A model generated the notes under the pieces. That model worked only from the letters and a program-made list of their open reading frames with translations, was not told the DNA's origin and made no database searches. DNA of 64,000 nucleotides from Phallus indusiatus (Eukaryota; Basidiomycota; Agaricomycetes; Phallales; Phallaceae): positions 1 to 64,000 of the forward strand of contig JAQFWX010000086.1 of NCBI GenBank assembly GCA_027605045.1. Reading direction: 5' to 3'. The translations under genes were made by a program, and so were the position numbers. Positions 1 through 12,483 of the stretch are shown in pieces; within the stretch, counting starts at the first letter, position 1; every line of letters starts with the position of its first letter.

Positions 1-1379
1 GTTTTCGTGATTATTTACGCAGTGGTATCGTCTTACTTTGCTGGTGTAATGGTTCGGCTTATGCTGACCCTTACACCGGTCGTTTGTATCGCTTCTGCCA
101 TCGCCATTTCTAATCTCTTGGACGTGTATATCGATCCCACGGTGCCACAAATTCCCAACGAGAACGATGATAAGGATTCTTCCGTGAGCGAGGTTGGTTC
201 CAATAGTGGTAATCCTACTTCTACACCCTCAAAGAAGGAGAAGAAGAAGGCGGCTGCAGCTCCTCCAGCTAACAATCTCACTTCCTTCCTCGCACCTAAT
301 TCGGCGACAAAGCAAGCCACGAATAAAGCAACTCCGATAGGAATATTTGGAACAGATACCAGGATCATTGTTGTAGCAAACGTGATCTTCTTACTCTTAT
401 TCTTTGTTCAGCACTGTACATATGTCACCTCGACCTCCTACTCTTCTCCATCTGTCGTGTTGGCATCGCGTAATCCCGACGGAAGTCAACATATTATTGA
501 TGATTACCGAGAAGCCTACTATTGGCTACGACAGAACACTCCTAAGGACGCTGTTGTTATGAGTTGGTGGGATTACGGTTACCAGATTGCTGGTATGGCG
601 GACCGACCGACGCTTGTTGATAATAATACCTGGAATAACAGTCAGTGTCATGAAAACCTTGTTGTGTATAGTGCTTATTGATTTCTCCAGCTCATATCGC
701 TACTGTGGGAAAAGCCATGTCCTCAAAAGAAGAAATTGCCTATCCCATTTTAAGAAAACACGATGTGGACTACGTCCTTGTCATCTTCGGCGGCCTTTTG
801 GGTTACTCCGGTGATGATATAAATAAATTCCTTTGGATGGTTCGTATCGCACAAGGTGTATGGCCTGACGAGATTCAAGAACCGAACTATTTCACTCCAC
901 GAGGTGAATACCGAGTAGATGATCAAGCTAGCCCTGCCATGCGAGAAAGCTTAATGTACAAAATGTCTTACTATAGGCAAGTACTTGCAATACCCGTATT
1001 CGTTTATGATTTAATGGACGTTTCTCACCCTAGATTCAACGAACTGTTTGGGAATTCACAAGCAGTAGATCGGGTTCGCAACCAGCGCATGCCCGGAGTG
1101 GGACCAACCTTGGATTATGTCGGTTAGTACTTAGTATCTACCTTCATCTCCATGAACAAACCTGACATCACCTCAGAGGAAGCATTCACTTCGGAAAATT
1201 GGATTGTGAGAGGTCTTACATTTTGCAAAAGAATGAGGTGCTAATTACCCATACAGGTCCGCATATATAAAGTCAAAAAGGAAGACATCCTTGGTCGCGA
1301 TCTCAAAAGTGCAAATGCCTTTGATGAAGGCAAGAAGCGAAGGCGAACACGTCCTGGAAGTCGCCGACGAGCGATCTAG
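1..1379 (+). CDS. STT3: Oligosaccharyltransferase catalytic subunit STT3, C-terminal part (5' truncated by window)
   Basis: Transfers the preassembled glycan from dolichol-PP to Asn in Asn-X-Ser/Thr sequons in the ER membrane. The frame is open from base 1, so the N-terminal membrane segments lie outside the window. The last membrane segments are visible ([15 protein letters not shown]), then a Lys/Ser/Ala-rich linker (about 130-320), another membrane segment, and the family signature WWDYGYQI near 570 followed by DNNTWNN. Introns: about 640-690; a GC-AG intron at about 976-1031 (donor gcaagt); about 1122-1180; and about 1211-1255. The final exon ends in a basic tail ([13 protein letters not shown]) and TAG at 1377-1379, as in fungal STT3. 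The family identity is very clear; exact splice points are inferred. Confidence 0.95.
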
Positions 1380-2012
1380 GTTCAAACGTCTCAACAAGCT
1401 TAAGTACAAAATATTTATAGGTAGTTTTTATAAAAATGTCATTTTAAGAACGCCGGATTGATATCACAGAAAGTGAACTCGTGAGTCCGAGTGTGTTAAA
1501 CTCTGAAACATTCGGTCCCATCGAATGTATAAAGGCTTGCGAGAAGGTCAGAGTGTAAGGTGCCGATGATCGTCTGGGTGGATAACATCTGTGTGTTTAG
1601 CTATTTGTGAGACGTAGTATATAGATAGCCGGGTGAGATGCGAAGAGAAGGAAAATTCTTGGGTATGTAAACCCAAGGACATGTGCTTGACAACCCGACG
1701 ACAAAGCGATCTGACACATGTTATTCTTGCATACGCATACGAAACTTGAATACTTTGACTTCATAGGTATGGCAGGGCAACGTAATAAAGCAATACTGAG
1801 CAATATGGCAGATTATTGAAAAACCACGACGGGGAAACCAGTCAGCTGTTTGCTTCTCATATTCACAACTACAAATCCAAGTTTGGATCAGCATATCAAT
1901 ATGTATTAATAATAGATGTTGGAGGTAAATAGCATTGTTGCACAAGTGATGAACGACAAATTGAAAGCAAAAAGATCGAATGAGAACGATAATAGAAAAA
2001 AGAAAAACGAAT
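1380..2012. other. Intergenic, convergent 3' ends
   Basis: Lies between the STT3 stop and the stop of the minus-strand gene at 2013. Short ORFs here have no coding character, and no RNA gene was recognised. Confidence 0.6.
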
Positions 2013-4151
2013 TTAATGAACGTAACGCATCTCTCTTAAATAATTTAGAACATCACGCATGTGCACCGTTTGCATTGTCTTGGGACCTTTTGCACCTTCT
2101 TCCACAACAAGACGAACGACCCCCCGATGATAAAAATATACTACCGATGCCATTGCTTTCGGGGGCGAAGGCGATTTGGATAAGGAAGATGCAGCCGGTA
2201 CTGTCGTTGGGGGAGTCTTTTGAGTAGTAGGCGGATCTGAATTCGCTTTTCTGGGGAGACGCCCTGTTGAATTTTGAGTAGACACCGGCAGCGAATTCGA
2301 TGACGACGACGACGAATCCAAACTGGGTCTGTCGGATGATGACGATGTCGGTTTCGGTTGCTGATCCAGCAGCAGCCAGCTCTCCAGAGCCTCGTCCGAA
2401 TTCGCAGAAGTTGGGAATTTTGCATTGTCCTCCGCCGTCCGTGGTCGTGGCCGCGATGAAGGGCGAGGGCCTTTGGGTTTCATTTCCCGACGGGCAGTTC
2501 GGCCCGTTTGCCTATCATCTTCCGAAATCAAATTTTCGTCACCCCATATAGTAGTCTCCCCTCTGGTATGGCCGTATCGACGACGGGGCGAAGAATGTTG
2601 AGAGGTCGACGTTGAAGCAAAAGGAAAATCCTCATCTCTTCTCTGTTGGGAAGACGATGTTGGGGGAAGAGGGGGCGTGTCATTATCACTAACCGTTGCT
2701 TGGATACGACTTTCAGACGCAAGCGCTACAGCTGATCGTGTTTTCCGTAAATTATGTGCAGGAGGAGAAGGAGTATTGTCGCCATCTGATGATAAGCCCT
2801 TGTCGTGATCGTTACCAAGGGAGGAGAATACAGAGAGCCTGTGAGGAGAAGTTAAGCATTCTTTGCAAAAGAAAAAAAAAAGAGGGCAAGGACATACCTA
2901 GCTGTCGTTTCTCGACAGGAAACTTCCTTACACTCGCTGGACTTGGTAACATCGACTTTCTCAAAGGCTCTACCTCTGAACTGAAATGCATTCTTTCATC
3001 GTCCTCGCTGGTCTTCTCAACAATGATTGTATTACGTGATCGTACGACTTGAACGCCTTGTATACCCTCCAAGTCCTAAAACACATATGTCAGATTATCC
3101 AATTGCCTCCGATTATTTAACATAGAAGACGTACAGACTTCCCGTGGACGGTATCGAATTGGGAGTGCATGGCAGTGTTTTTATCAAAGGATTCTGAATC
3201 TGAGCCTTTGTGTTTACCCTTGGAAAAACTCCACTCTGACCCTGCAAGCGATGTCAGCTGAATCGGGTAAGGCGTTTCGTCTGGAATAAAATTAAATAAG
3301 CCGTTTCATCCTGTAAGGGAGTGAACTGTTCTATGTATAATAAACATTACCTTTAGTATTTAAACTGCCCGTTACGCCGTCTGTTTCGTGCGCAGGATCT
3401 GCGTCGTCAGTATTTTGTCCATCCGCTTCAGTTTCCTGTATGTCGGTATGATCGGGTCTAAACTTGGGCTTCCACAACCGTAGCATGGCTTTTGAGCGTT
3501 TTACTGTAACATCATTTGAAGATCCAACATTGGAAACAGATATCGCGTTCTTCGTGTGCCCGCGAGGAGACCGTTCATGGTCCGCAAAAGTCATGACAGT
3601 CGATAAAGAGAGAGAACGTCCTTTGTGATTTGACATGGGTGAGGAAGGGGATGATTGGTGGTCGTAAAATATGAGCTCCTTGGTACATCTTCGCCCAGAC
3701 GTCGTTTGAGCTTTTCGAGTTTAACTCTACGAGCATAAACCAGGGATGCAGATTTGTCTAAAGCTTCTCCGTCGTCGGCATCCTCGTCATCCTCGTCAGA
3801 CGGAATATTACTGAGAGAAGAATCTAGAGATAGGGTGGATTCGTTCTTTGGCGGCATAGGAATGCGGGATGACGACGGTGACGATGGCGTGAGGGGAAGG
3901 TCTTTGTCTTTGAAAAACTCCATTCGTTCAGTAACTCCTGAACTCTCGTCTTCGGGGCCTAACATTTGACGTAGCTTGCGTACCGACCTAACTCTCCTAG
4001 AGTGACTTGAGTAAACATTCGTACTCGAAGCGGACAAGTCGGTGAAAGAAGAGATTGAAGATGAATGTGAGTGGAGCGTAGCCGGGGCGGTAATTGCAGA
4101 GGTTATACCGCTCCTAATGCTGCTTGGGCGAGAGTGAGCGAGGTCCTTCAT
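2013..4151 (-). CDS. Ser/Pro-rich, largely disordered protein of unknown function
   Basis: Product not recognised. Start ATG at 4149-4151; the stop ends at 2013. At least four short introns separate coding-like exons: about 3690-4151, 3350-3600, 3140-3290, 2880-3075 and 2013-2830. The N-terminal exon has Ser-rich stretches, an acidic run (SDEDDEDADD) and a basic helix-like segment (ARRVKLEKLKRRLGED). A second basic patch (KRSKAMLRLWKPKF) follows. The C-terminal exon is Ser/Pro/Thr-rich and ends in an ordered-looking segment (VVYFYHRGVVRLVVEEG). Composition suggests a mainly disordered cytoplasmic or nuclear protein with no catalytic motif. Several long opposite-strand ORFs here are reading-frame shadows. 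Confidence is good that this is a gene, low for exact exons. Confidence 0.6.
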
Positions 4152-5371
4152 TTATTGAAACTGGGTGCGAGATGGTGAATTCGATATAATAAAAGGTGAA
4201 TTTGAGGTTGGGATAGGAAAGCGTGCAATCTTGATTGCGTTAATTAAATTATAAAATTGGAGAGTAGAAGAGAAAAGAAGGATTCATCGTGTATGGAAAA
4301 GCATCATCAGGTCGGCCCTTTTTTGCAGCTCTACCCTGACCGAAGTGACACATTTTAGGCGTGCTCAAGCGGCGAGTAGTTGCCGATATAGTTGGACAGC
4401 TACGTATGTATGTATCACGATTTTCTACGAGAGTGATTGTGTCTCGTTAGCAACGACAATCACATCATTCTGTGAAGGAGTCTATAGGAACGAAATGGTG
4501 GTCATCCGGAGCTATATAACAGGGAGAGATACAGATATGGACTATCGTCTCACCTACCACCAGCAGAGACAGCTTCTTTAGGCGAATCTTGATTTAGAGT
4601 TCCGAGAGCGTTTGTAACACAAACTAAACTTCACCGGCAGACTTGAAGAGCTATGATTACTTCCGATGTAGTCCACACCGCCATCTCAGCGAAACGCATG
4701 TGATGACTGACGACTAGTGGCCGGCCGCTAAAAGATTTCAGATTTCAGATTTCAGATTTCAGATTTCGGGAAAAATGTACCTCTAGGAGTGTTCAATTTC
4801 ATTCAGCATTATACCCAAACAAGGAGAGTGCCTCGTGTCGTAAGTATGTAAATGACGAAAACCGGAAACAGAGACGGGTTTAGACGGGTTCGAGTGGACT
4901 CGTACAGGGTCATCGACTCATCCTGCATCGGAATCAGACCAGGCTCGCACAAATGAAATGAAAGTGGCTTGAACAATGTACGCAGGAGGGTGGGGTTGCG
5001 ATGGATTAAAGTTGCGAGCATAATGATGACTGCATCGCTGGCAGTGCACGTGATGATGATGGCACAGAGACCTATAGGATTGGAACTTGGAGCCAAAATT
5101 CTTGTTACTTACGTAGGTTGATAGTGATATCACCGGCGGATAAGAGCAGAACGGATACTCAGTACTCAGTACTCAGTCCTCAATCACGGTGTTCATGCAT
5201 GAGCGAAGGTAGTTAAAATGACAGAGGACCCGCATTCTACGTTATTTCTACGTTACTCCAAGTCTATGGATATACTCGTACTATTTGTATTTACATGTAC
5301 ATGACATATGACAGTATGAATCTGACGGGCTTCATTGAGAAGGCGTATGTAAACTAGTAACCCATGGTCCA
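4152..5371. other. Intergenic region with two simple tandem repeats
   Basis: About 1.2 kb between two minus-strand genes, so it should hold the promoter of the Ser-rich gene (4152 upward) and the 3' flank of the GST gene. It contains (AGATTTC)5 at 4733-4767 and about three TACTCAG units near 5155-5176. ORFs are short and not coding-like. Confidence 0.6.
4733..4767. repeat. Tandem heptamer (AGATTTC) x5
   Basis: Five uninterrupted 7-base units read directly from the sequence. It sits in an intergenic region. Confidence 0.9.
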
Positions 5372-6691
5372 CTAGTCAACCTTCTTGAAACCGAACAAAG
5401 CGGCACCAAAGGCCCTGGTCTCTTCCTTTGACAGTTTGGCTCTCCTGCAGAGGGAAAAGCCGGTCAACAATGTAATGTATCTTTGTGGCGATAAATAAAC
5501 TTACGCATCAGGATCCGTGCGTTCGGGAACCCCAATTCCCTTGTAAGTCTTAGGGCGATCCAATATTCGCCTCAGCCAGTTGTGCAGATTCGGGTATTCC
5601 TTGCCAACGTCAATTTCAACACTAAACAAGGCGGTACGGATCCTTTATGCAAGTCAATAACGCTGGGGAAAGAACGATATGCAATGGTTTTTAGGTACGT
5701 ACCACGGGCTTTGGGTATTTAGAAGAAGGCAATTCCGTCAGAGAAATACAGAAATTAGAAGGGTTAAAGCTCACAAAGCTTTGATGTCAGCCAAGCTATA
5801 GTGGGGACCGACAAGCCATTCACGGCCTTTTAAGCGTTCTTCAAGGACGCTGTATAGACGTCTCGTCTCGTCCTGTGCAAGTCAGTCTGGTGCAATTTGG
5901 GCTCTTAGTTAAATCATACCTGGTAACGTTTGATAGCATAAGGAATATCCTCCGGAGCCAGACGTAAGAAATGACCACTATGAGCTACTCAGTATTGCGC
6001 TTTCCCACTTATTTATCTGAGCCTCACGCTTGGCCTTCCCTAGAAAAGAGAATCGGTTCTGATGCCATTTTCAAAGTTTTAAATTCACTTACATTGGTGC
6101 GAGTCCACCATGTGAGAAAAATATCCATTGAAGTTGTTCGCTGTATAGTTTAGGTTCTTTGATTGGATCATAGGAGATCTTGCCCTCGGTATCATAGTGT
6201 TGCGCAATGTCTAAAGCACGAAATCAAGGTCGACTCGGACAGAGAGAAAGAGAGGCGACAAGAACTTTATTCAACAACTTACATAGAAGAATGGCGGAAG
6301 ATTCCCACACAACAAAGTCCTCTTTGGAATGATCAATCAATGCGGGAAGACGGCCTATCCAAAGAAAAGGTAAGAACGTCTTTTATAAACAGGATACGAG
6401 ATATCAGCGTACCGTTTGGATTAATTTTCAGGTACCACTCGCTCTTTTGTTCTCTTTCTTTCATATTAAGCGTCTTGACATTGTCTAGTAGCAGAGAAGA
6501 ATGTTATTATGTTAGCAGTTAAAATTAAGGGAAGCAATGTACATTGGAGGTCTAATTCTTCAAGAGCCACGGGAACACATGATGCTATTAGTGAAAGTAC
6601 GGGTCGAAGTCAGTCAAAACGAAATGAGAAGGGGGAAATGGAACTAGCCTGCAGGTGACGGGCTTGCATAGAGAGTCAGTGGAGAGGACAT
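5372..6691 (-). CDS. Glutathione S-transferase, Ure2p-like class (copy 1, diverged)
   Basis: Conjugates glutathione to electrophiles in the cytosol (detoxification/stress). Several short exons. ATG at 6689-6691 opens MSSPLTLY; the protein ends ALFGFKKVD with TAG at 5372-5374. The N-terminal thioredoxin-like half shows [18 protein letters not shown] and the cis-Pro region RLPALIDHS, then ESSAILLY. The helical half shows [14 protein letters not shown] and the usual C-terminal pattern. Exon structure matches the two GST copies at 14.6 and 18.0 kb, so the three are paralogues, this one the most diverged. The first intron appears to use a GC donor (gctagt). Reads intact as far as traced. Confidence 0.88.
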
Positions 6692-7494
6692 AGTATATTG
6701 AGCTCTGGTTTGGTTTCAATAGTGCGAGGAAGGTTCGTTAAGAATCTCAAATAAATACATCCTGTCAATTATTGAATTTGATACATAAACTGATTGCTCA
6801 TGGGAGAATGGGAGAATGCTTACAGAGATTACGCCATGTGGAAATAGATTTAGCTCTGCGTCAATAAGAGCCTTCGTTAACACCAATCATATCTGTAGGA
6901 TTCAAATCTTCCGAGTCATATTGAAGCGGAGTGTCCAATAAAATTGATTGAAAAGAAGTCAAGAACCATCTTACATCAAACCATTTGGGGCGAACGGACA
7001 GATGATTCGGAGCACTTGAAGTCTTATTTTGGTGTAGCTTCACGTCATCAATAAGAGTTTTACCTACCAACAACTCATAAATCTATCGCTCATCATCAAC
7101 AACGGCATCAGTCCTCATCAGCCACTCGGGGGTTCTACTTACAGTGACTGGCTTGACTGCATCAGTATCTGATGTAACCTATAAGCCGAGTTCAAGCTTG
7201 AACCCAAGATTTCATACACACCGCATTCAGCGGACCTTTCATACAACCTATGAGAGGTTAAATTCTATATCGATCGAACTGAACCAAATTCAGTAGCGAT
7301 TATCCAAGTTCTCCTAAAATTCATAACAATATTCAAACCACGCTATTTCGGATTACAAGCACTTGTACACTAGACTAGCGGAAACTATCTAAGGTCCCCT
7401 CCCTTGATTGTTTGCCAAGTCCGCACTGCTGCAAAATGCAGGCAGTTTTGATGAAATAGCAAAGATGTTAGGAGAGAAGACGGCTATAGTCCCC
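6692..7494. other. Intergenic: GST promoter side and 3' flank of U2 snRNA
   Basis: No convincing coding exon on either strand. The 70-codon minus-strand frame at 6861-7073 lacks family resemblance and good splice context. It should contain the promoter of the minus-strand GST (6692 upward) and the U2 3' end-formation region near 7490. Confidence 0.5.
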
Positions 7495-7678
7495 TGACGA
7501 CACAAACCAGTACTGTAGCAGTGAGGTCATCGTACTCAACGACTTGCAAGCAGAGGTCAGAGAGCGAGGGTGGCAAAAATTGGCTAACCAATGATGACCG
7601 CGGTGCGGTCATTTTAGTGGTTAAACTAAAAAGAACAGATACTACACTTGATCTAAGCCAAAAGGCCAGAGTGGTGAG
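7495..7678 (-). ncRNA. U2: U2 spliceosomal snRNA
   Basis: Pairs with the intron branch site in the spliceosome. The minus strand near the 5' end reads GGCCTTTTGGCTTAGATCAA, followed by GTGTAGTATCTGTTCTT, the near-invariant stem I/branch-site-recognition region with GUAGUA. Downstream are a stem IIb-like hairpin (ATGACCGC / GCGGTCAT, about 7592-7612), an Sm-like site AATTTTTG inside GCCAATTTTTGGC-like context (about 7572-7583), and a stem IV-like segment with CTACAGTACTGG near 7505-7520. The 5' end is set about 10 bases before GGCC by comparison with known U2. The 3' end is approximate (within about 15 bases). Confidence 0.9.
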
Positions 7679-7701
7679 GAAACCGCAGTGTCCGGGCTGC
7701 T

Positions 7702-7710
7702 CTTTTTATA
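7702..7710 (-). promoter_or_regulatory. TATA box of the U2 snRNA gene
   Basis: Minus-strand TATAAAAAG ends about 24-30 bases upstream of the inferred U2 5' end, the spacing expected for a TATA-driven snRNA promoter. Confidence 0.65.
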
Positions 7711-8124
7711 CCAATAGAGAGGGTCGTGCACAGACCATCTTGATTGAGCCAAGGGCATGGTCCTGTGACACGAAAATCAAGTTTCGCTCAACTAAGCTAG
7801 TCACACTGGCTGTAAGAAAAGATGCCGCCCACGATCGCTCGACGTCAACTCCACCATTCCGCTTGTCAGGACACGAAAACGGGTTCTGTCTCCTTACACA
7901 ATAATAGTACGTATGAAGTTTTTTTTAAAAAAAAATTGTGCTATCATTTTCTTCGTTTATTGTGATGAATTTTTTGAACAAATTTGCACGTCAGTCTGAA
8001 TCAAGTTGACCCCGAAAGGGACAGCTTGAATAGATGTTAAAAATGTCGCGTTCTTCTCTGATCATTTCGAAGCATTCTACTCGTCTGTTTGAACAAATAA
8101 TCAACTGAACCTTTTGCTTTTAGT

Positions 8125-11100
8125 ATGTCATACTTACAGACCCCGTCTCCCCGTCCACCCACTTCCTCCCCAACATCCCAACAGACCCGTCGGTCTGTTC
8201 TTGTCCCAACCAACAGCGTAACAACCAAGGACGGAATCACTGTGAGCCGTGGCTTTTTTTAATCGTACGAGCGTCTGCTTAGATCTAGGTTTAGGTCAAA
8301 GCTCGTATCGAATCCTCTCTTGCAAGTAGCTCTTCGTCGTTTCATTTTGCGTCTCATAACGGGTGATGCACCATATAGAGTGTTGTTGACGTTATTAAGC
8401 AACTATGTCTCAACCTGCAAATTCAAGAACCTTATACTTCTTTCGCATTGCGAGACAAAGACTCGGACGATCTCGTAACCGATGAAAACCTGAAGAAAAT
8501 GATTAAACAGAAAGCTCACCTTCGGTTCGTTTTGTCGTGGCGTGATTAAAGCTGGTGAACTGAGTCTGACTCTTCTCTCTTTCATAAGTCTTGTTAACGC
8601 ACCTGGGATCGAAGCAATGGAGATGGTCGACAAACTACCATTGAAAGACGAAAAAGGTCGTCTTGCTGCGTTTCATTTGCAGAAATACATCCGAGTAAGT
8701 TAATTCCCTACTTTCTTTTCATTCATCTACGGGTACTACTGATCTAAATTAGGAAGCTGAGTTTGCCAGGGAGTTCCTCGCCGGTGGTGGACTACGCCAG
8801 CTCGTGCAGGTAATCATGACCAGTCACGGAAACATTTTAGCCGTCAGTTGTTTATCTCGAATAACTTTTGAACAACAAACTTGCTGACGCCAATCCTTTT
8901 TCTCGCCTGCACAGTATGCATTGACAGCGATGCAAAACCTTTTGGAGTTGGATTATGGATGGTCAAACCTAGGAGAAGACTTTATCGCTGCCATTGTGCG
9001 AATATTAGCTTCACAACAGCCCATCAACGTCTGTCGCCCAGCAACCGCTATTCTGAAGAAACTTGTCGAAGCAGATCCCAGGTCTGCTCCGGGACCAATG
9101 ATTGCCAGCAGCTCAAGTCGAGCGCCTCCTGTTCCTCCAAGTATGATCTTATTTTCACAACCAGACGATATGATTTTATTAACCGATGTCATTCAACTCC
9201 ACACTAGACAGCGTTTATTGCTACGGATTCGAATGTGTATATCGGCAGATGAGCCTCCATCGTGACCTCCTGGAGATAGTTGTCGGGCGTTTGGGAGGCG
9301 CTGATAGCACCATGGTTTTAAATTCGTGCGTTGGAGAATCAGATGGTTTTTCTGCCCACAGTTTGATTGTATTTATTAGTATGATGCTTATAAACTCCCT
9401 ACTCTCACATGCCACGGATACCTCTTGGAAAGATCTCACTTCCGAACTCGAACGTCTGAATATCCGCAAGGCCGTTGTGGTATGTTAGTTCGTCGCTACA
9501 TACTGGCTTTTTGTTTATCAGAATGGTTTTTTGGTCCTTCATTAGCGACTCATGTCTTCACATATTTTCGAAGATCTAACTTCCTCGATTCTTGATTTCC
9601 AAGCCAACACTGTCCGCATGACGTATCGTCGTAAAACCACCCCCGTAGACCCTCAAGGGGACCCAGAGCATGATGCAATGCTTCGTTTTATCTGGTCTTC
9701 TGCGAAATTGCCAGAGATAATTGAAAATGATGAGTTGTACAGATGGCGCCGTATAGGATTCTCATCAGAAGACGTACACAAGGAATTTGCCGAAGTTGGA
9801 GCATTGGGTTTAGATTGCCTTGTAAGCCCGACCACTGAACAATACCACCAATCTTGTGAATTAAGGTATTCTCGCAGAAAAGTTTCGTTGCAGGTGACCC
9901 CGATTGTTTTGCAAAGGTATGGTCTACATCAAGCGTGACCATGTTCTTGATTTAAATTTGACACGATCAATCAGGTTGTTTTGGAGCAAGTTAGTCGGCC
10001 CGCGGAACGGCGCTGTCCTGTAGCCAGAGCATCTAACGAGGTGGTTGCCTTGCTTGCCGAACACTGGTCTATATTTGCACCTGGTTGTACGTTTTCTCTT
10101 ACCTAGATTTTCAAACCCGAGTGTAAGCTCAAAGCTTCTGCAGATTCCACATCCACCGAATTTCAACCTTTGTTCTTGAACTTTGTCAAGGTTCATACAC
10201 TCGCACTCAAATTTTTCTTGCGGTGTGTCATAGTCTTTACCAGTGTTACAATGAATGTTGATCTATTCTGTCACTTTTAGGATGTGGAATGAAAGTGGTG
10301 CTGCAACAGCTGATTTCAGTCGCGTCGTCTCTCTAGTTCGCAGCCAGTAAGAAATTTATCAAGTTTTGATAAATTTTCATTATTGACGCATTTTTTTTCT
10401 AGGGTGAAGGTGGCGCTCAAACAGGAGAATACTCGGCAATGGCATGAAGTTGAAGCCGATTTCTTGGAAAGTGAGTATCGTGACGTTCGGGATCGTCAAA
10501 TGAAAGAGTTGGACGTGGAGGATGATTTGATGAGCAAAGTTCCAGTCAGGTTTGTGGTTTCGTACCAAGAGAATAGACGATCTTGATTCGACTAACCCTC
10601 TCTCTTCTTTTACTCAGGAACTTGAGAGCTAAACTATACAAAGAATCCTTTGAATTTGTACGCCAACAACGAATACAGTGCTTGATGCAAGGAGCATGGT
10701 TTATCAATGGCATACCTGTATCAGCCAATCCGAACACTCCCCGAGAAAATGTTAAGCGACCAACTCGATCCTGGCGGTTTATGCGAATGGTAAGCGACAT
10801 GCCCATTTTTAAAATCATACAGACGCTGACCCAAATTAAAATGGCCATACAGGACAAGAGTGCCAGGTATATACATTACGTGGATGCCCACGTAAAGTAT
10901 CCTATACGGGGAGGTTTGGAAGACTTGCCCGAAAGAATTGAGGTGGCTCAAATAGCCGAGATTGGTACCGGAACATGCGCGTTGCCTCCTGGTGTTCAGC
11001 GTGAGCCGGACTTACCCGGTGGGACACAAACTGGCTCACCGCTATCGTTTTCGCTGTACAGTTTCCATGAGGGATCATTTGCGGACGTGGTCGCCACGGA

Positions 11101-11400
11101 TGTTTCATATTGGGCCGATTGGACTGATGGATTGAATTTATTACGAAGGGACGGGGGTCATGTTGCGACCCAAGAAACTGCCGGCTTTGTCAACGCCCTA
11201 ACAGAAATTGGTCTAAAAATTAAATTGCTGAGTATGTTTACCTCCAAGATGTACGGATGCTGGTTAATGGGTTGCCTTCTAATTTTGCAGATTTATCAGG
11301 CGAGAAAGTCGAGATACCCAGTTCGTTGGTTGCAGGACCTCCTCCACCTACTGTAGATTTTTTCTATGCCGATCCTGGATATCTATGGCAGCAAGCGTAA
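8125..11400 (+). CDS. ELMO/CED-12-type engulfment and motility protein
   Basis: ELMO proteins partner DOCK-family exchange factors to activate Rac GTPases and remodel actin. The start is taken at 8125 (MSYLQTPSP), with a donor near 8237. Next comes a ubiquitin-fold N-terminal region (VDVIKQLCLNLQIQEP), then Arm/HEAT-like helical exons (EAMEMVDKLPLKDEKG; ALTAMQNLLELDYGW). The diagnostic ELMO domain lies at about 9550-9930, with LRFIW, YRWRRIGFSSEDVHKEF and GALGLDCL. The C-terminal third (about 10600-11400) contains a PH-like stretch with LMQGAWF and SWRFMRM, ending WQQA-TAA at 11398-11400. At least ten short introns. No in-frame break was seen. Identification rests on the ELMO signature and domain order. 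Confidence 0.88.
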
Positions 11401-11742
11401 ACCATTTTTGGAAAAATGTGTCTCGGCTATTGACATATCATATTTCTTGGGTTAAATCTTCTTGGTTTGCTGCTTATAATAACGTTGAGAATGTTTACAT
11501 TCTATTTTTATCCGGATTCAGCTGGAATTGGATTTGGATGTAAGAAGTTGCTGTGGTCTTGTCATTATTATTTTTTCGCTTTGGTTACGGCTATTATTAC
11601 TCAACATGTACACTTTCTACATTTCAAGCAAATCATATTGCGTTGTGATTGCGACTGGAAACACTTAAATCACTCCTTCAATTATGGTGGCCATGACGTC
11701 ATTTATCCCTAACGTCCAACATCTACCTCCAGTGTTATAAAA
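11401..11742. other. Intergenic between two plus-strand genes
   Basis: AT-rich 342 bases. Nothing recognised beyond probable terminator of the ELMO gene and promoter of the next gene. Confidence 0.5.
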
Positions 11743-12483
11743 ATGAATGAAAACGAAGGTAAGTATAATGCATTTTGGTTGTATGTCGATTCAATATCCT
11801 TGGCAGAGCGACCCACGAAGCGCATTAAGCTGGACACGGCGCAGACAGACAAGCGAGCAACTCGACGCCTCGGACGATCAAGACGGTCCATTAGTGCACC
11901 ACCCGAGGCTCCTTCCAATACTCTGGACAAATATTCCACAGATAATCACACCCAATGTTCACTCGATTTAAAGATTTATAATTACACGCACGATCTCCCT
12001 GTGGCTCCTACAGAAGCAGAGATCATACTGTTAGATTATCTAAAAAGGATACCAAAGGAGGCCAAAATCAAACTCGAAAAAGAGACGCAGGAGTCCTTAG
12101 TATTGAAGATTCAAACGAGCCTTGATGATACCGATTCATTATTATCAGAAATTGAAGATGGTGTGTTCATACTCCGGAACGATGAATTTCCTAAGGACTA
12201 TTTTTCCAAGGACGCCTTTCAGGTCCGGAAGGGCCATCACATTCCACCAGTAAACGCCTCATTTAGTCAAGCTGCCTGGAAGGATATTGCTAATTGGTTT
12301 GACATGGACCCGGAAGCTCAAGGCGTCGAGAAGCTCGATATAAAACCCTGCGACATGCCTCGATTCAGATTACCAATCGAAATTCATAAGAAAATAGTTG
12401 GGAAACTCGAAGATGTTCGCAATTTCTACCGTAACTTTAACGATTCGCGTTCTGAACTCAGCTTGGACAGATACTTCAGCTGA
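11743..12483 (+). CDS. Unrecognised protein; 3' structure uncertain, possibly decayed
   Basis: No family recognised. ATG at 11743 gives MNENE, then a likely intron (gtaagt at 11759, acceptor near 11808) joins to RPTKRIKLDTAQ, which resembles a basic nuclear-localisation segment. The body is charged and helix-rich (KIKLEKETQESLVLKIQTS) and includes AAWKDIANWFD. A TGA at 12481-12483 closes the frame, yet the same frame continues coding-like to about 12630 (GAFKDRSEFLFESELSRGR, AWRYINVLIGELKKS). Alternatively a short intron (donor gtaact near 12430) leads to another frame ending at 12613. Further coding-like pieces in shifted frames continue to about 13345. This is either a gene with several small introns or a decaying one. 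Confidence 0.5.
   Translation: MNENEGKYNAFWLYVDSISLAERPTKRIKLDTAQTDKRATRRLGRSRRSISAPPEAPSNTLDKYSTDNHTQCSLDLKIYNYTHDLPVAPTEAEIILLDYLKRIPKEAKIKLEKETQESLVLKIQTSLDDTDSLLSEIEDGVFILRNDEFPKDYFSKDAFQVRKGHHIPPVNASFSQAAWKDIANWFDMDPEAQGVEKLDIKPCDMPRFRLPIEIHKKIVGKLEDVRNFYRNFNDSRSELSLDRYFS

Noticed and set aside
2141..2425. Second minus-strand frame rich in Arg/Leu
   Set aside because: Shadow frame of the Ser-rich exon at 2013-2830.
7521..7904. 127-codon plus-strand ORF
   Set aside because: It runs antisense across the U2 snRNA and its promoter, and its composition is not protein-like.
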